Source of the DNA: an uncultured Porphyromonas sp.
GTDB lineage: Bacteria; Bacteroidota; Bacteroidia; Bacteroidales; Porphyromonadaceae
Assembly: GCF_938023125.1 (NCBI RefSeq)
Contig: NZ_CALHDW010000006.1
Coordinates: 65,901-129,900 of the forward strand
DNA: 64,000 nucleotides
Direction: 5' to 3'
Position 1 is the stretch's first letter, and the number at the start of each line of letters is the position of its first letter. Of the stretch, positions 18,403-28,131 are shown piece by piece. A program made the translations under genes and the position numbers. The notes beneath the pieces were generated by a model. It was not told the DNA's origin, searched no databases, and saw nothing but the letters and a program-made list of their open reading frames with translations.

Positions 18403-19410
18403 CTACTTTGTGTCCGAAGGGGTTGGCTTGCCTTTCGCCAGATGGACAGACTGAGGCGTCAGCTCGATGAGTCTCTGTTTGTAGAGTACCCCGATTGCCA
18501 TCTTAAAGGCTTTTTTGGATAGCTTGGTGAGGGCTGCAATATCCTCAGCACTGCTCTTATCCCCAACGGGAAGGCTGCCTCCTCGCTCCGTTAGTAGCTG
18601 TAGGATGTAGTCGCTATTGGTCTTGAGCCGTGCTACCCCTATGGGGTTGGGAGCGAGATCGAGCTTGCCATCCTCTCGGGTACGTACTATATAGGCTGTG
18701 GTGCGAGAGCCTACGGAGAGCTCTTCTGCAAGGTCGCTATGGTAGAGCATCCCCCAGTAGCGATGGTCGACCACGGCCCGATAGCCTCTCTCGTGGTGCT
18801 CTACGATGAGCGCCTCTACGGCCTCGCCGGGGGAGTAGTCGGGGAGCTCGTTCCCAATATGTTTGCGCAATTCGCCGGAGCCGGTGAGCCGGCCGCTAAT
18901 GTGATCTATATAGACAACGATAGGGTAGCTTGCCTCCGGAACAAAGCGTATGGGCTGCTCTGCAAAGGGAACGAAGAGGTCACGATGGATGCCCCAGCCC
19001 ATAAAAGCCCCCTCTTGGGTCACTGCCTTTACCTCCAGAAATGCGACCTCGCCGAGTAGGACGTAGGGGTGGAGGGTCGTGGCAATGAGTCTGCCTTCAT
19101 TGTCGTGGTAGATGAATGCTTCGATGAGGTCCCCCTCTTGCAATCCCTCTTCCGGGAAATAACGGCGAGGCAAAAGCACCTCCTCGGTATCCACGGCTAG
19201 GTAAGCCCCGGGAGGTGTGATGCGTAAGACCTCTAGAGCCGTCCACTTTCCCAAGTAGGGGTTTTGCGGAGAGATATGGGGCTGAGCAGGGAGACGAGAA
19301 GGCGGAGATGCAACCTCCTTTTCGTGTAGAAAGGTGATTTTGCGAAGACCCTTGCCGAATTCGCCGGCAGGCTCTCGATCTCCCTTTTTTGTATGCTCGG
19401 GGTACGACAT
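18403..19410 (-). CDS. CvfB-like S1 RNA-binding regulator
   Basis: A 335-residue protein matching the CvfB family: S1-like modules starting at YLGKWTALEVLRITPPG, with the typical LLPRRYFPEEGLQEGDLIE and GAFMGWGIHRDLFVPFAEQ segments, and a C-terminal winged-helix region (SAEDIAALTKLSKKAFKMAIG). The N-terminus has a ~50-residue extension not usual for the family, although no other ATG is available to shorten it. CvfB proteins bind RNA and influence virulence-factor expression in Firmicutes; the role here is inferred. Last gene of a four-gene run, 17 bases after the PDZ gene. A G9 run lies just past its stop (18389-18397), outside the coding region. Confidence 0.85.
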   Translation of the reverse strand: MSYPEHTKKGDREPAGEFGKGLRKITFLHEKEVASPPSRLPAQPHISPQNPYLGKWTALEVLRITPPGAYLAVDTEEVLLPRRYFPEEGLQEGDLIEAFIYHDNEGRLIATTLHPYVLLGEVAFLEVKAVTQEGAFMGWGIHRDLFVPFAEQPIRFVPEASYPIVVYIDHISGRLTGSGELRKHIGNELPDYSPGEAVEALIVEHHERGYRAVVDHRYWGMLYHSDLAEELSVGSRTTAYIVRTREDGKLDLAPNPIGVARLKTNSDYILQLLTERGGSLPVGDKSSAEDIAALTKLSKKAFKMAIGVLYKQRLIELTPQSVHLAKGKPTPSDTK

Positions 19411-19427
19411 TCGTGTCTCTTACGAGG

Positions 19428-20861
19428 TTAATCGAGCGTGATATAGCTATTGTCGCGAAGCTCCGGCATCACATTGAGGCGTTGAGTTACCCCTTCGCTT
19501 AGTACATCGAAGGTATAGAAGGGGGTAGAACGCTCTCCCAGGATATAGGGACGGAAGCCAAAGAGGTAAGAGAAAACAGATCGGTATTTCTCCTTTGCAA
19601 TCTGCTTCTGGATGGAGGAGTAGCTGTCTTTGCGCCAGTAGCGGCAGTATTTTACGCCATTGCGATCCGTAAACATGCTGCTCTCGTCTCGGTATTGTAG
19701 GGTATTCTCAACGAAGAGGCGGTAGGCACTGTTGAGCTGATCTACCATGGCCATAGGCTTTTCGTTGATGGCTACGATCACATCGTTTGCACGGATGCCG
19801 GCTTTGGCGGCAGGTGAGTTAGGCACAACATAGGCAACCTCTCCGAGGTCGGAGGTGCGTAGGTAGAGCCCCGTGTAGTTGTGTCGATGCGAAGCAATAC
19901 GCCATTTGGGGTTGATATTGTATCGAACGAAGGGGAATTGGCCCATCATCATAGGAATGGAGAGGCGGGCATATTCTTCGATGGAGAACTCCTCCGTGAG
20001 GTGCTCTACGGCCTCGCTGCTCCAGAGCAAAATGCTGAGGTTGCGCCCGTTAAAGATGCGTATCCCCATGGTAAGCACATAGTCGGCAAGCTGTTTGTCT
20101 GCCCCTACGGCTAGGAAGGGCACTTGTACCAGGCTCTTTTGGTCGGGGTCTATACGTATATCCCAGCGTTTATCTGCGTTCTTTGCCTTTTTGGCATCGA
20201 AGTAGGGATTGCGAGCGAGCGTGTAATAGGTGTCGATAACGATGTCGGGGTCGGCCGCGTCGTAGCGTAGCCCCTTGGCCTCTAGTTGCTTGCGGATCAC
20301 TTCGTTTAGGGCAATGTCGGTGCTCGAGAGGGCTTTGCTCTCATCGGCAAATGCGAAGTTACCAAAGTTTTCGAAGTTTGTTTTGCCCTCACGACCGGTG
20401 TCGAAGGGATAAATGATGGCGCGTTCGCTCTCGTCTTCGAGGCTATAGAGGGAGAAGGCCTGCGCCAGGAGTCGCTCATCGAGTAGGGAGCGGTCGTGAC
20501 ACTCGGGTTGGAGGGTGCGGCTCTTTTTCTTGTAAGAGAAGTTGCTAACCTCTAGTTGTATGGCAGCATCTCCGCCTTGCAAAATGTCTACGAATTCCTG
20601 TTCGGAGAGGTCTCTGAGAGCCCGTCCATTGATGCTCTCTACGATGTCCCCCACTTTGAGTCCGGCAAGCGCTGCAGGAGAGTTGGGCTCTATAGAAAGG
20701 ATAACGGGGCGATTGGCTCCCCAATTTTCGTTGTAACTCATCTGATACTCCAGCCCAATGCGGCAGATTTGGCTCTTAGACTTGGAGTTTTGAGCTTGTG
20801 TACTACCGACTCCCAAAAGGAGTGTAGCCAAAGTTAGAGTAAGAAGGTGCTTAAGTTTCAT
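19428..20861 (-). CDS. Secreted protein with two PDZ domains
   Basis: 477 residues with signal peptide MKLKHLLTLTLATLLLGVGS. A first PDZ domain follows (~35-105, with IEPNSPAALAGLKVGDIVE), then a middle part resembling DUF4136 (DIVIDTYYTLARNPYFD), then a second PDZ domain (~325-390, VVPNSPAAKAGIRANDVIVAI). No protease catalytic motif is visible, so it is more likely a periplasmic scaffold or binding protein than a DegP-type protease. It lies 20 bases after pncC and 17 before the cvfB-like gene. Confidence 0.8.
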   Translation of the reverse strand: MKLKHLLTLTLATLLLGVGSTQAQNSKSKSQICRIGLEYQMSYNENWGANRPVILSIEPNSPAALAGLKVGDIVESINGRALRDLSEQEFVDILQGGDAAIQLEVSNFSYKKKSRTLQPECHDRSLLDERLLAQAFSLYSLEDESERAIIYPFDTGREGKTNFENFGNFAFADESKALSSTDIALNEVIRKQLEAKGLRYDAADPDIVIDTYYTLARNPYFDAKKAKNADKRWDIRIDPDQKSLVQVPFLAVGADKQLADYVLTMGIRIFNGRNLSILLWSSEAVEHLTEEFSIEEYARLSIPMMMGQFPFVRYNINPKWRIASHRHNYTGLYLRTSDLGEVAYVVPNSPAAKAGIRANDVIVAINEKPMAMVDQLNSAYRLFVENTLQYRDESSMFTDRNGVKYCRYWRKDSYSSIQKQIAKEKYRSVFSYLFGFRPYILGERSTPFYTFDVLSEGVTQRLNVMPELRDNSYITLD

Positions 20862-20881
20862 CGTATGCTTCTCTAGAGTTA

Positions 20882-21367
20882 TTACTTTGTTGTATAGTGA
20901 TGGATAAAGAGCTGTAGAGCTTCACGGCAGACCTCTGCGATGAGAGCTTCTCGCCCTTTTTGTATTCTGAGTTTGTGTGCATAAAGTTGGCTCCCGAGGG
21001 CTATCCCAATCCAAACAGTGCCAATAGGCGACTCGGGAGTACCTCCTAGAGGTCCGGCAAATCCCGTTGTTGCTAGGGCATGGTTTGTTCCAAAGCGTGC
21101 TTGTGCGCCCTGAGCCATGGCAAGGACCACTTCCCGACTTACCACCCCATGTCGGGCAATGAGCGAGGGGTCGACGCCCAGTAGTTGCGCTTTTTGCTCT
21201 TCGCTATAGGTGATGGCTCCGCTTGCGTACCAAGCACTAGCCCCTGCTTGGGCGGTGAGGAATGAGGCAAGCCGCCCCCCGGTACAGCTCTCGGCTGTTG
21301 CGATTGTCTCCCGATGGGCGAGGAGCAAGCGAGCTATTTGTGCTACAAGGGGTTGGAGCGTTGTCAT
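20882..21367 (-). CDS. pncC: CinA C-terminal family nicotinamide-nucleotide amidase
   Basis: A 161-residue stand-alone CinA C-terminal domain. Characteristic blocks: ETIATAESCTGG near the N-terminus, ASAWYASGAITYSEEQKAQLLGV, GVVSREVVLAMAQGA and TTGFAGPLGGTPESPIGTVWIG. The family deamidates nicotinamide mononucleotide to nicotinic acid mononucleotide in NAD salvage. No N-terminal MoCF-like CinA domain is present. It lies 15 bases downstream of tsaD. Confidence 0.92.
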   Translation of the reverse strand: MTTLQPLVAQIARLLLAHRETIATAESCTGGRLASFLTAQAGASAWYASGAITYSEEQKAQLLGVDPSLIARHGVVSREVVLAMAQGAQARFGTNHALATTGFAGPLGGTPESPIGTVWIGIALGSQLYAHKLRIQKGREALIAEVCREALQLFIHHYTTK

Positions 21368-21382
21368 TCGGGGCTCTCTCTA

Positions 21383-22444
21383 TTATAGGTTCTCTTTGAG
21401 CGTAGTGCGAACAAAGGGAACGAGGTCTCGTGAGGCAAAATCTCCGGCTAGATACGAGAAGTAGCCGGCCGCTGCTACCATGGCAGCATTGTCTGTAGTG
21501 TAGGCAAACTTAGGGATAAAGATCTTCCACCCATAGCGAGAGGCATAGTCGTGGAAGGCATCTCTAAGCCCCGTATTGGCAGAAACGCCTCCGGCTACAG
21601 CTACCCGATTGATTTGGTATTGCTTGGTGGCCTTGAGGAGCTTGCCCATGAGGATGTCGATAACCGTCTTCTGGAGGGATGCGCAAAGGTCCGCTTTGTT
21701 CTCTTCTATAAAGTTGGGATTCTCTTTTAGTTCGTCTCTAAGCGTGTAGAGAAACGAGGTCTTGAGACCGCTAAAACTATAGTCGAGGCCTTTGATCTGG
21801 GGCTTGCTGAATTGGAATCGAAGGGGATTTCCCTCATTTGCCAGTTTATTTACGACGGGGCCTCCGGGGTACCCGAGCCCCATTACTTTGGCGCATTTAT
21901 CGAAGGCTTCTCCCGCTGCATCGTCTATCGTCTGCCCCACCACCTCCATGTCGTAGGGGCTATTGACCTTGATGATCTGTGAGTTCCCTCCCGACACCAA
22001 TAGACACAAAAAGGGAAATTCGGGGCTTTGGTGCTCCTCTCCGGGTTCGTAGATAAAGTGCGCCAGCACATGTGCCCTCAAGTGATTGACAGAGATGAGG
22101 GGCGTACCAAGAGCCAGGTGTAACCCTTTGGTAAAGTTGACCCCAACCAACAGAGATCCTAGCAATCCGGGTCCTGCCGTAAAGGCAATGCCGTCTAGGT
22201 CGTGCACCGATACGCCCGCACGCTTGAGGGCTTCGCTCACCACCGGTACGATGTTTTGTTGATGTGCTCGCGATGCCATCTCGGGTACTACCCCTCCGTA
22301 GGCACTGTGCACTGCTTGACTTGCAATTACGTTGCTGAGTAGCTCACATCCACGCACTACGGCGGCGCTAGTATCGTCGCAAGAGCTCTCAATCCCTAGT
22401 AGAAGTGGATACTTCTTATCTTGTGTCATTTGCTGTTGCACCAT
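21383..22444 (-). CDS. tsaD: tRNA N6-adenosine threonylcarbamoyltransferase
   Basis: TsaD transfers the threonylcarbamoyl group to A37 of ANN-decoding tRNAs (t6A), acting with TsaB and TsaE. Diagnostic features: GIESSCDDTSAA at the N-terminus, the metal-binding HLRAH, GGNSQIIKV, DDAAGEAFDK and GGVSANTGLRD. Length (353) is normal. Two starts are possible, 22444 and 22429 (MTQDKKYP). The -7 element at 22456-22463 is so close that the second may be the real one. First gene of the tsaD-pncC-PDZ-cvfB-like run. Confidence 0.95.
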   Translation of the reverse strand: MVQQQMTQDKKYPLLLGIESSCDDTSAAVVRGCELLSNVIASQAVHSAYGGVVPEMASRAHQQNIVPVVSEALKRAGVSVHDLDGIAFTAGPGLLGSLLVGVNFTKGLHLALGTPLISVNHLRAHVLAHFIYEPGEEHQSPEFPFLCLLVSGGNSQIIKVNSPYDMEVVGQTIDDAAGEAFDKCAKVMGLGYPGGPVVNKLANEGNPLRFQFSKPQIKGLDYSFSGLKTSFLYTLRDELKENPNFIEENKADLCASLQKTVIDILMGKLLKATKQYQINRVAVAGGVSANTGLRDAFHDYASRYGWKIFIPKFAYTTDNAAMVAAAGYFSYLAGDFASRDLVPFVRTTLKENL

Positions 22445-22455
22445 TCTGTTTGGCG

Positions 22456-22463
22456 CAAAGGTA
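22456..22463 (-). promoter_or_regulatory. -7 promoter element of the tsaD operon
   Basis: Minus-strand TACCTTTG matches TAnnTTTG, only 12 bases upstream of ATG 22444. Transcription would start within a few bases of that ATG, giving an almost leaderless message or favouring ATG 22429. Confidence 0.55.
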
Positions 22464-22691
22464 GGGATAAAATGGAGATTAGACGTAGAAGAAGAGTGGA
22501 TTGTAAAGGGGGAGGTACCTCCGCCATTGGCTGCAACGGAGGAGGGGAGTCGAGTACATTCGGGGCGATTGTGATACCCTTTTCTCTGTACGCAACTCCC
22601 CTCTCTATCTTGGGAGATCTCTCCTTTTATTCTCCTAGGGAGATGGCTCGGGGCTCCCCTTTAAGAAGAGGTCTCGGGCGCTAGTTCTTTT

Positions 22692-23612
22692 TTAGTCCTT
22701 CTTCTCTGCCTTTTGCTTGGCATGTCGCTTATCGGTAAAGTAGAGGATAGCGATGAATGCGAAGAAGGAGACAAGAATGAGAGTCATCTCAAGGGCATAC
22801 TCCATGGGGTGTACCCAAATCTCTTTGAAGAGGTTCCATCTTCCTAGGATCTCTACCGTGTTCCAGAGGATAATTACCGTGGGTATAGCATACCGGATGG
22901 CGGCTCCAATGTTTTTGATACGGATGAGACGAGAGAAGAGATACATAGCCCAAACGAGAGAGCCAAAGGCTATGATGTAGGCAACGGGGTGACGATCTCC
23001 GATAAAGGCTTCGTCGTAGACAAAGAGGAGGAGTAGGTAGCAGGTCCACATGATGGCATTAAACTCCATAAAGGTGGTAACGGCCACGTTGTGCACCGGA
23101 GCACGGAATGTTCTCACTTTTTCCTTGGGGAGGAAGTGGCGTTGTATCCAGTTGAATAGGTTACAGCCCGTGCGAGAGTTGAGGGTATAGCCGAGCATCA
23201 TCATGACCCAGAAGCTAATGCTCGAGGGCATAATCAGGTACTCGGGCTTGGTTATAACCTCTTTGGTTACAGGGTCTAGTAGGGGAGCTACACCGTAGCG
23301 TCTAGCGTAGTAGACGAAGGCGAATTCTACCCAGCCGGTCCAGAATAGTACCCCTCCGAGGAATCCTAATATTGTCTGCTGTGTAGCGTTGCGAGCCATA
23401 AAGCCCCAGAGAAGGAGTACTACTCCGATAAATCCCATGATCAGCGCTGCGTAGAATACGTAGGCATCGCCGGCAAATTTTTCGCTCAAAATCATGAGGG
23501 CATGCCCTAGAGGCATACTGAAAAGTACGATGAGAAAGGCCCAAACGCCCTTCATACTAAAACGAGAGAGGCTCTCGCTAGAGGGTGAGCTAGGTGAATT
23601 GGTTGTAGTCAT
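22692..23612 (-). CDS. Polytopic membrane protein of unknown function
   Basis: 306 residues with about eight hydrophobic segments (for example VWAFLIVLFSMPLGHALMIL, FYAALIMGFIGVVLLLWGF and the C-terminal MTLILVSFFAFIAILYF), a Ser-rich N-terminal tail and a charged C-terminal tail (DKRHAKQKAEKKD). I do not recognise the family; no transporter or enzyme signature is visible. It has its own promoter-like element and is separated from the DUF2752 gene, so is probably monocistronic. Confidence 0.7.
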   Translation of the reverse strand: MTTTNSPSSPSSESLSRFSMKGVWAFLIVLFSMPLGHALMILSEKFAGDAYVFYAALIMGFIGVVLLLWGFMARNATQQTILGFLGGVLFWTGWVEFAFVYYARRYGVAPLLDPVTKEVITKPEYLIMPSSISFWVMMMLGYTLNSRTGCNLFNWIQRHFLPKEKVRTFRAPVHNVAVTTFMEFNAIMWTCYLLLLFVYDEAFIGDRHPVAYIIAFGSLVWAMYLFSRLIRIKNIGAAIRYAIPTVIILWNTVEILGRWNLFKEIWVHPMEYALEMTLILVSFFAFIAILYFTDKRHAKQKAEKKD

Positions 23613-23641
23613 TTCGGTGCTATCTATTTGTTTACTCGTGG

Positions 23642-23649
23642 CAAAGATA
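23642..23649 (-). promoter_or_regulatory. -7 promoter element of the membrane protein gene
   Basis: Minus-strand TATCTTTG matches TAnnTTTG, 30 bases upstream of ATG 23612. Confidence 0.5.
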
Positions 23650-23736
23650 GTACAATATAGTTGTATTTTGACAAGAAAATACCAGATGTAATACTAAATC
23701 GCCGCTAAGGCGTCTCCGAAATGTGATCTGAGGAGC

Positions 23737-24120
23737 CTATAAATTGCGGAAAATAGTCCAGGCTATGGTGATGAGAACGAGAATCCCAATAAAGAGAGTA
23801 CTATTGCAGCGGAGGTAGATATGCTCCGCCCAAGCGTAGTGATGGCGTAGGCGCTCAATGGCAAGAAGGAAAAAGACAAGGGGCATCCCCAGGATCATAA
23901 GAGGATTGTAGTGCCAGGCTTGTAGCAGGCGACCATGTAATAATGCGTGGGTTGCTCTAAGGCTCCCGCAGCCGGCGCATTGGTAGCCGGTGAGCATACG
24001 TGAGGGGCAACGGGGGTAGATGGACGTTGTCTCGGGGTTAAAAAAGAAAAGGAGCAGGAGGGCAACCACAATTGCCACTCCCACACCTATGCTTAGAATA
24101 CGAGTGGAGGAATATTTCAT
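23737..24120 (-). CDS. DUF2752 small membrane protein
   Basis: 127 residues. The hallmark stretch CPSRMLTGYQCAGCGSLRAT (Cys-rich CxxCG-type motif followed by TxxLLHG) identifies DUF2752. It is flanked by an N-terminal membrane segment and two further hydrophobic segments. The function of the family is unknown. It follows the YitT-family gene by 27 bases and is probably the last gene of a leuS-yitT-DUF2752 transcript. Confidence 0.82.
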   Translation of the reverse strand: MKYSSTRILSIGVGVAIVVALLLLFFFNPETTSIYPRCPSRMLTGYQCAGCGSLRATHALLHGRLLQAWHYNPLMILGMPLVFFLLAIERLRHHYAWAEHIYLRCNSTLFIGILVLITIAWTIFRNL

Positions 24121-24147
24121 CCTACCCCTATCTTATTTTTTGTTGGG

Positions 24148-25146
24148 TTATTTTTGTTTGCGGATCGCATCGAAGCCCTCGCCGTATACACCATGTACGA
24201 TACCTTCGGATACGAAAGCATTGGGGTCGATCTCACGTACAATCTGCATGAGAGGAGAGCGCATGTTCTTACGCATAACGACCATCAATACCTTGGTGGG
24301 TTGCTGACTATATCCTCCGGTTGCCTCTAGAATGGTGCATCCTCGGTGCAGACGATGCACAATAGCTTCGTTGATCTCGGCATACTTGAGGCTGCTGATA
24401 AAGAATTGTACACTCTGCTTGTTGCTGTTGAGATAGAAGTCCATGGCTTGGGCCACCACCACTATTTCTACGAACGAGAAGGCGAGCTTACCAAAAGCCA
24501 CCGTCCAGTCGTATTGGGGGCCCATGTAGTGGCTCACGATACAACCTGTACCTACGATCACGCTGTCGACCATAATCATGGCACGACCGAGCGATACATT
24601 CTTGTACTTATTGATGATGGCAACAATTACATCGGTACCTCCGGTAGATCCATTAACAGAGAACACGAGACCCAATCCCAATCCGCAGAATACCGAGCCT
24701 AAGAGCAAGGCTACGAAGGGTTCGTCGGTGGCAAGTAGAGGCCCTACGTTGGGTACGAGATTGCGGATAAATGGAGAGATATTCTCGAGTACGGCTGCTT
24801 GTTCCACGGGGTCTGTGAAGAGTGCTTGTCCAAAGGGAAGTACAAGCAAGATCATACCCACCCCGATAAGGGTATTGAGTGTGAAGCGCCACCCTAAGAA
24901 GAGGATTGCGAGCACCAAGAGGAATACATTGATGATGTAGTAGGGGACAGTAGCCGGGATGTTGGTGGCGAGCTGGATGATGGTGGTAACACCGGCCAAC
25001 CCCCCGGAGGTAATGTTCTGAGAAAGAATGAAGGCTGTCCACCCAAAGGCATAGCTCACTACGCCGATAAACATGATCAGAAGATCGTGCGCAATGCGCA
25101 ATTTTGCCCCTCGTTGCTTGGGGAGCTGCAACTTAGATTCGGTCAT
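24148..25146 (-). CDS. YitT-family membrane protein (DUF161 plus DUF2179)
   Basis: 332 residues from ATG 25146. The longer frame to 25251 would overlap the end of leuS and adds a charged, non-family N-terminus. About five or six membrane helices start at HDLLIMFIGVVSYAFGWTAF, with the family GLAGVTTI and GSTGGTDVIVAII motifs. The C-terminal DUF2179 domain is soluble (VLMVVMRKNMRSPLMQIVRE). YitT proteins are predicted transporters of unknown substrate. It begins 35 bases after the leuS stop. Confidence 0.88.
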   Translation of the reverse strand: MTESKLQLPKQRGAKLRIAHDLLIMFIGVVSYAFGWTAFILSQNITSGGLAGVTTIIQLATNIPATVPYYIINVFLLVLAILFLGWRFTLNTLIGVGMILLVLPFGQALFTDPVEQAAVLENISPFIRNLVPNVGPLLATDEPFVALLLGSVFCGLGLGLVFSVNGSTGGTDVIVAIINKYKNVSLGRAMIMVDSVIVGTGCIVSHYMGPQYDWTVAFGKLAFSFVEIVVVAQAMDFYLNSNKQSVQFFISSLKYAEINEAIVHRLHRGCTILEATGGYSQQPTKVLMVVMRKNMRSPLMQIVREIDPNAFVSEGIVHGVYGEGFDAIRKQK

Positions 25147-25181
25147 CTTGAGAGATATTTTCTTGTTTTTAATTTCGTTCT

Positions 25182-27962
25182 TTAGAGTACTATGTTTACG
25201 ATGCGTCCGGGTACTACAATCACCTTTTTGGGTTGCTTCCCTTCTAGCCATTTGGCGGCTTCCGGGGCGCTAAGGGCGGCTGTCTCTACCTCTTGGGGTG
25301 TGGCCGAGGCTGCTATCTCGAGGGTGAAACGCACTTTGCCGTTAAAGCTTACCGGGTACTTGGTGACGCTCTCTACCAAATATTTTTCTTCAAATTGAGG
25401 CCACTCTGCATCCACGATAGAGCCTGAGTTTCCGAGCGCTCGGTAGAGATACTCGGTGATGTGCGGTGCAAAGGGACTAAGCACGACGAGTAGAGGCTCA
25501 AGGATGGCGCGTGAGGTGGTCTTGAGGTGCTGCAGGTCTCCTACACAAATCATAAAGGCAGAGACAGAGGTATTGAACGAGAATTGTTCGATGTCTTGCC
25601 CCACCTTGCGGATAAGTTTGTGCAGAGCTTTGAGTTCTTCGGGGGTGGGTTCCGTATCTGTTACGGCTAGATTCTCCTCCTTATAGAAGAGCCCAAAGAG
25701 CTTTTTGAGGAAGCGGTGCACCCCATCAATCCCTTTGGTATCCCAAGGCTTGCTCTGCTCGAGGGGCCCTAGGAACATCTCGTAGAGACGGAGGGTATCT
25801 GCCCCATAGGATGCGATGATGTCGTCAGGGTTGACCACGTTGTACATCGATTTACTCATCTTCTCTACGGCCCAGCCACATTGGTAGCTACCATCTTCTT
25901 CGGTGATGAACTCGGCGGTGTTGTATTCGGGGCGCCATGCACGGAAGGCTTCTAGGTCTAGTTTGTCGTTGTGTACGATGTTTACATCCACATGTATTTC
26001 TGTGGTGTCATACTCATCTTTCTTGCCCAGAGTGACAAACGTGTTGCTGTTTTTGATGCGATACACGAAGTTGGAACGCCCTTGTATCATCCCCTGATTC
26101 ACCAGTTTGCGGAAGGGTTCGTCTTCGCACACAACGCCTAGGTCGAAGAGGAATTTGTTCCAGAATCGGCTGTAGATCAAGTGCCCTGTGGCGTGCTCGG
26201 TACCGCCTATATAGAGATCGACGTGACGCCAATAGCGGTTGGCTTCTTCGCCCACGAGAGCATGATCGTTGTGCGGATCCATATAGCGGAGGTAGTAGGC
26301 ACTACTCCCTGCGAAGCCCGGCATTGTGCTGAGTTCGTAGGGGTATCCCTCGGGGGTATGCCAGTTGGCTGCACGGCCTAGAGGGGGCTCGCCCGTCTCT
26401 GTGGGGAGGAAAGCATCTACCTCGGGGAGCTTGAGGGGGAGTTGATCGTCGGCAACAAGGGTTGGGATTCCCTCCTTATAATAGATGGGGAAAGGCTCTC
26501 CCCAGTAGCGTTGGCGGCTAAAGATAGCATCGCGTAAGCGGTAGTTTACTTTTACTTTGCCCAGCCCCTCTTTTTCGATGTGGCTGTTCATGGTCTTGAT
26601 GGCATCGGCAACGGACAATCCGTTTAGTATACCGCTATTGATAAGAGTTCCCTCTTTGCTAGCCTTGGCATCTTCCCACGAGTCTGTCTCAGAAGGCTCT
26701 TCTCCATTGGGGATCACCACCTGAGTAATGGGGATCCCGAAGTGACGAGCGAAAGCGAAGTCGCGCGTATCGTGGGCAGGTACCGCCATAATAGCCCCCG
26801 TGCCATAGCCGGCGAGTACATAATCGCTGATCCAAATGGGGATAACCGCTCCCGTGAGGGGGTTGCGAGCATAAGCTCCGGAGAATACCCCCGTTACACG
26901 CCGATCGGCAATGCGTTCACGCTCTGTTTTGCGTTTGGTGGCAGCGAGATATTCTTCTACGGCATCCTTTTGTTCGGGGGAGGTAATCTCCCTTACCAAA
27001 TCGCTTTCGGGCGCAAGTACCATAAACGAAACTCCGTAGATGGTATCAGGGCGTGTGGTGAAAACCGTAAAGCGAGTATGGGTGCCTTCTACCTCGAAGT
27101 CTACCTCGGCACCTTCTGACCGCCCAATCCAATTCCGTTGCGTCTCTTTGAGCGCATCGGTCCACTCTAGGGTTTCGAGAGAAGAGAGAAGTCGCTCGGC
27201 ATAGGCCGAAACTCGTAGGCACCATTGCTTCATCTTGCGTTGCTCCACGGGGTGACCGCCACGGATGCTGACCCCTTCGCTCACCTCGTCGTTGGCAAGC
27301 ACGGTGCCCAGCTCTGCACACCAGTTCACTACGGACTCGCCTAGGTAGGCAAGGCGGTAGTTCATGAGCACATCGCTTTTCTCTTGGGGGGTATAGGCGA
27401 GCCACTCTTTGCGAGAGAAGCAGCAAGGCGTATGGGTATAGGCATGAATCCCTTCGGATCCGTGCTCCTCGAAGTGGGCAACGAGCGACTCAATAGGGCG
27501 AGCCGAGTTGCTCTTCGTATCGTAATAACTCTCAAAAAGGCGTGCAAAGACCCATTGCGTCCATTTGTAGTAGGCAGGGTCGCTTGTGCGCACCTCGCGG
27601 CTCCAATCGTAACTGAAGCCGATCTTCTCGAGTTGCTCTCGGTAGCGTTTGATATTTATCTCGGTGGTAACCTCGGGATGTTGCCCCGTTTGGATGGCAT
27701 ACTGCTCAGCAGGCAACCCAAAGGCATCGTAGCCCATAGGGTGTAGCACCGAAAAGCCTTTCGATCTCTTATATCGGGAGAATATGTCTGATGCAATGTA
27801 GCCCAAGGGATGCCCCACGTGTAGCCCAGCCCCCGAGGGATAGGGGAACATATCGAGGACGTAGAAGGGAGGACGATTGGGGTTTTCGGTTACCTTATAA
27901 ATATCATGCTCACGCCAAAAGGCTTGTACCTGAGCCTCTATTTCCGAGAAATTATACTCCAT
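25182..27962 (-). CDS. leuS: Leucyl-tRNA synthetase
   Basis: 926-residue class I aminoacyl-tRNA synthetase that charges tRNA-Leu. The HIGH signature appears as HVGHPLGY near residue 47 and the KMSKS loop as KMSKSMYN. The CP1 editing domain is present (TRPDTIYGVSFMV and GTGAIMAVPAHDTRDFAFA). Length and domain order are normal for bacterial LeuRS. A -7 element lies just upstream. Confidence 0.98.
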   Translation of the reverse strand: MEYNFSEIEAQVQAFWREHDIYKVTENPNRPPFYVLDMFPYPSGAGLHVGHPLGYIASDIFSRYKRSKGFSVLHPMGYDAFGLPAEQYAIQTGQHPEVTTEINIKRYREQLEKIGFSYDWSREVRTSDPAYYKWTQWVFARLFESYYDTKSNSARPIESLVAHFEEHGSEGIHAYTHTPCCFSRKEWLAYTPQEKSDVLMNYRLAYLGESVVNWCAELGTVLANDEVSEGVSIRGGHPVEQRKMKQWCLRVSAYAERLLSSLETLEWTDALKETQRNWIGRSEGAEVDFEVEGTHTRFTVFTTRPDTIYGVSFMVLAPESDLVREITSPEQKDAVEEYLAATKRKTERERIADRRVTGVFSGAYARNPLTGAVIPIWISDYVLAGYGTGAIMAVPAHDTRDFAFARHFGIPITQVVIPNGEEPSETDSWEDAKASKEGTLINSGILNGLSVADAIKTMNSHIEKEGLGKVKVNYRLRDAIFSRQRYWGEPFPIYYKEGIPTLVADDQLPLKLPEVDAFLPTETGEPPLGRAANWHTPEGYPYELSTMPGFAGSSAYYLRYMDPHNDHALVGEEANRYWRHVDLYIGGTEHATGHLIYSRFWNKFLFDLGVVCEDEPFRKLVNQGMIQGRSNFVYRIKNSNTFVTLGKKDEYDTTEIHVDVNIVHNDKLDLEAFRAWRPEYNTAEFITEEDGSYQCGWAVEKMSKSMYNVVNPDDIIASYGADTLRLYEMFLGPLEQSKPWDTKGIDGVHRFLKKLFGLFYKEENLAVTDTEPTPEELKALHKLIRKVGQDIEQFSFNTSVSAFMICVGDLQHLKTTSRAILEPLLVVLSPFAPHITEYLYRALGNSGSIVDAEWPQFEEKYLVESVTKYPVSFNGKVRFTLEIAASATPQEVETAALSAPEAAKWLEGKQPKKVIVVPGRIVNIVL

Positions 27963-27981
27963 AGCTATCTCAATTTGACCG

Positions 27982-27989
27982 CAAAATTA
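27982..27989 (-). promoter_or_regulatory. -7 promoter element of leuS
   Basis: Minus-strand TAATTTTG matches TAnnTTTG, 20 bases upstream of ATG 27962. Confidence 0.5.
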
Positions 27990-28131
27990 CTATAAACAAA
28001 TGGATTCTTTGCAATGGAGGTGTGGCTACTCTCTCGGCGGATTATAGCCTTTGGGGCTTGCCAATTTCTCTCCCGTATTGAGATGGCAATGGTTAGGTAC
28101 TCTGCTTGCTTTGGGGAGAGGTGGGCAGTCT

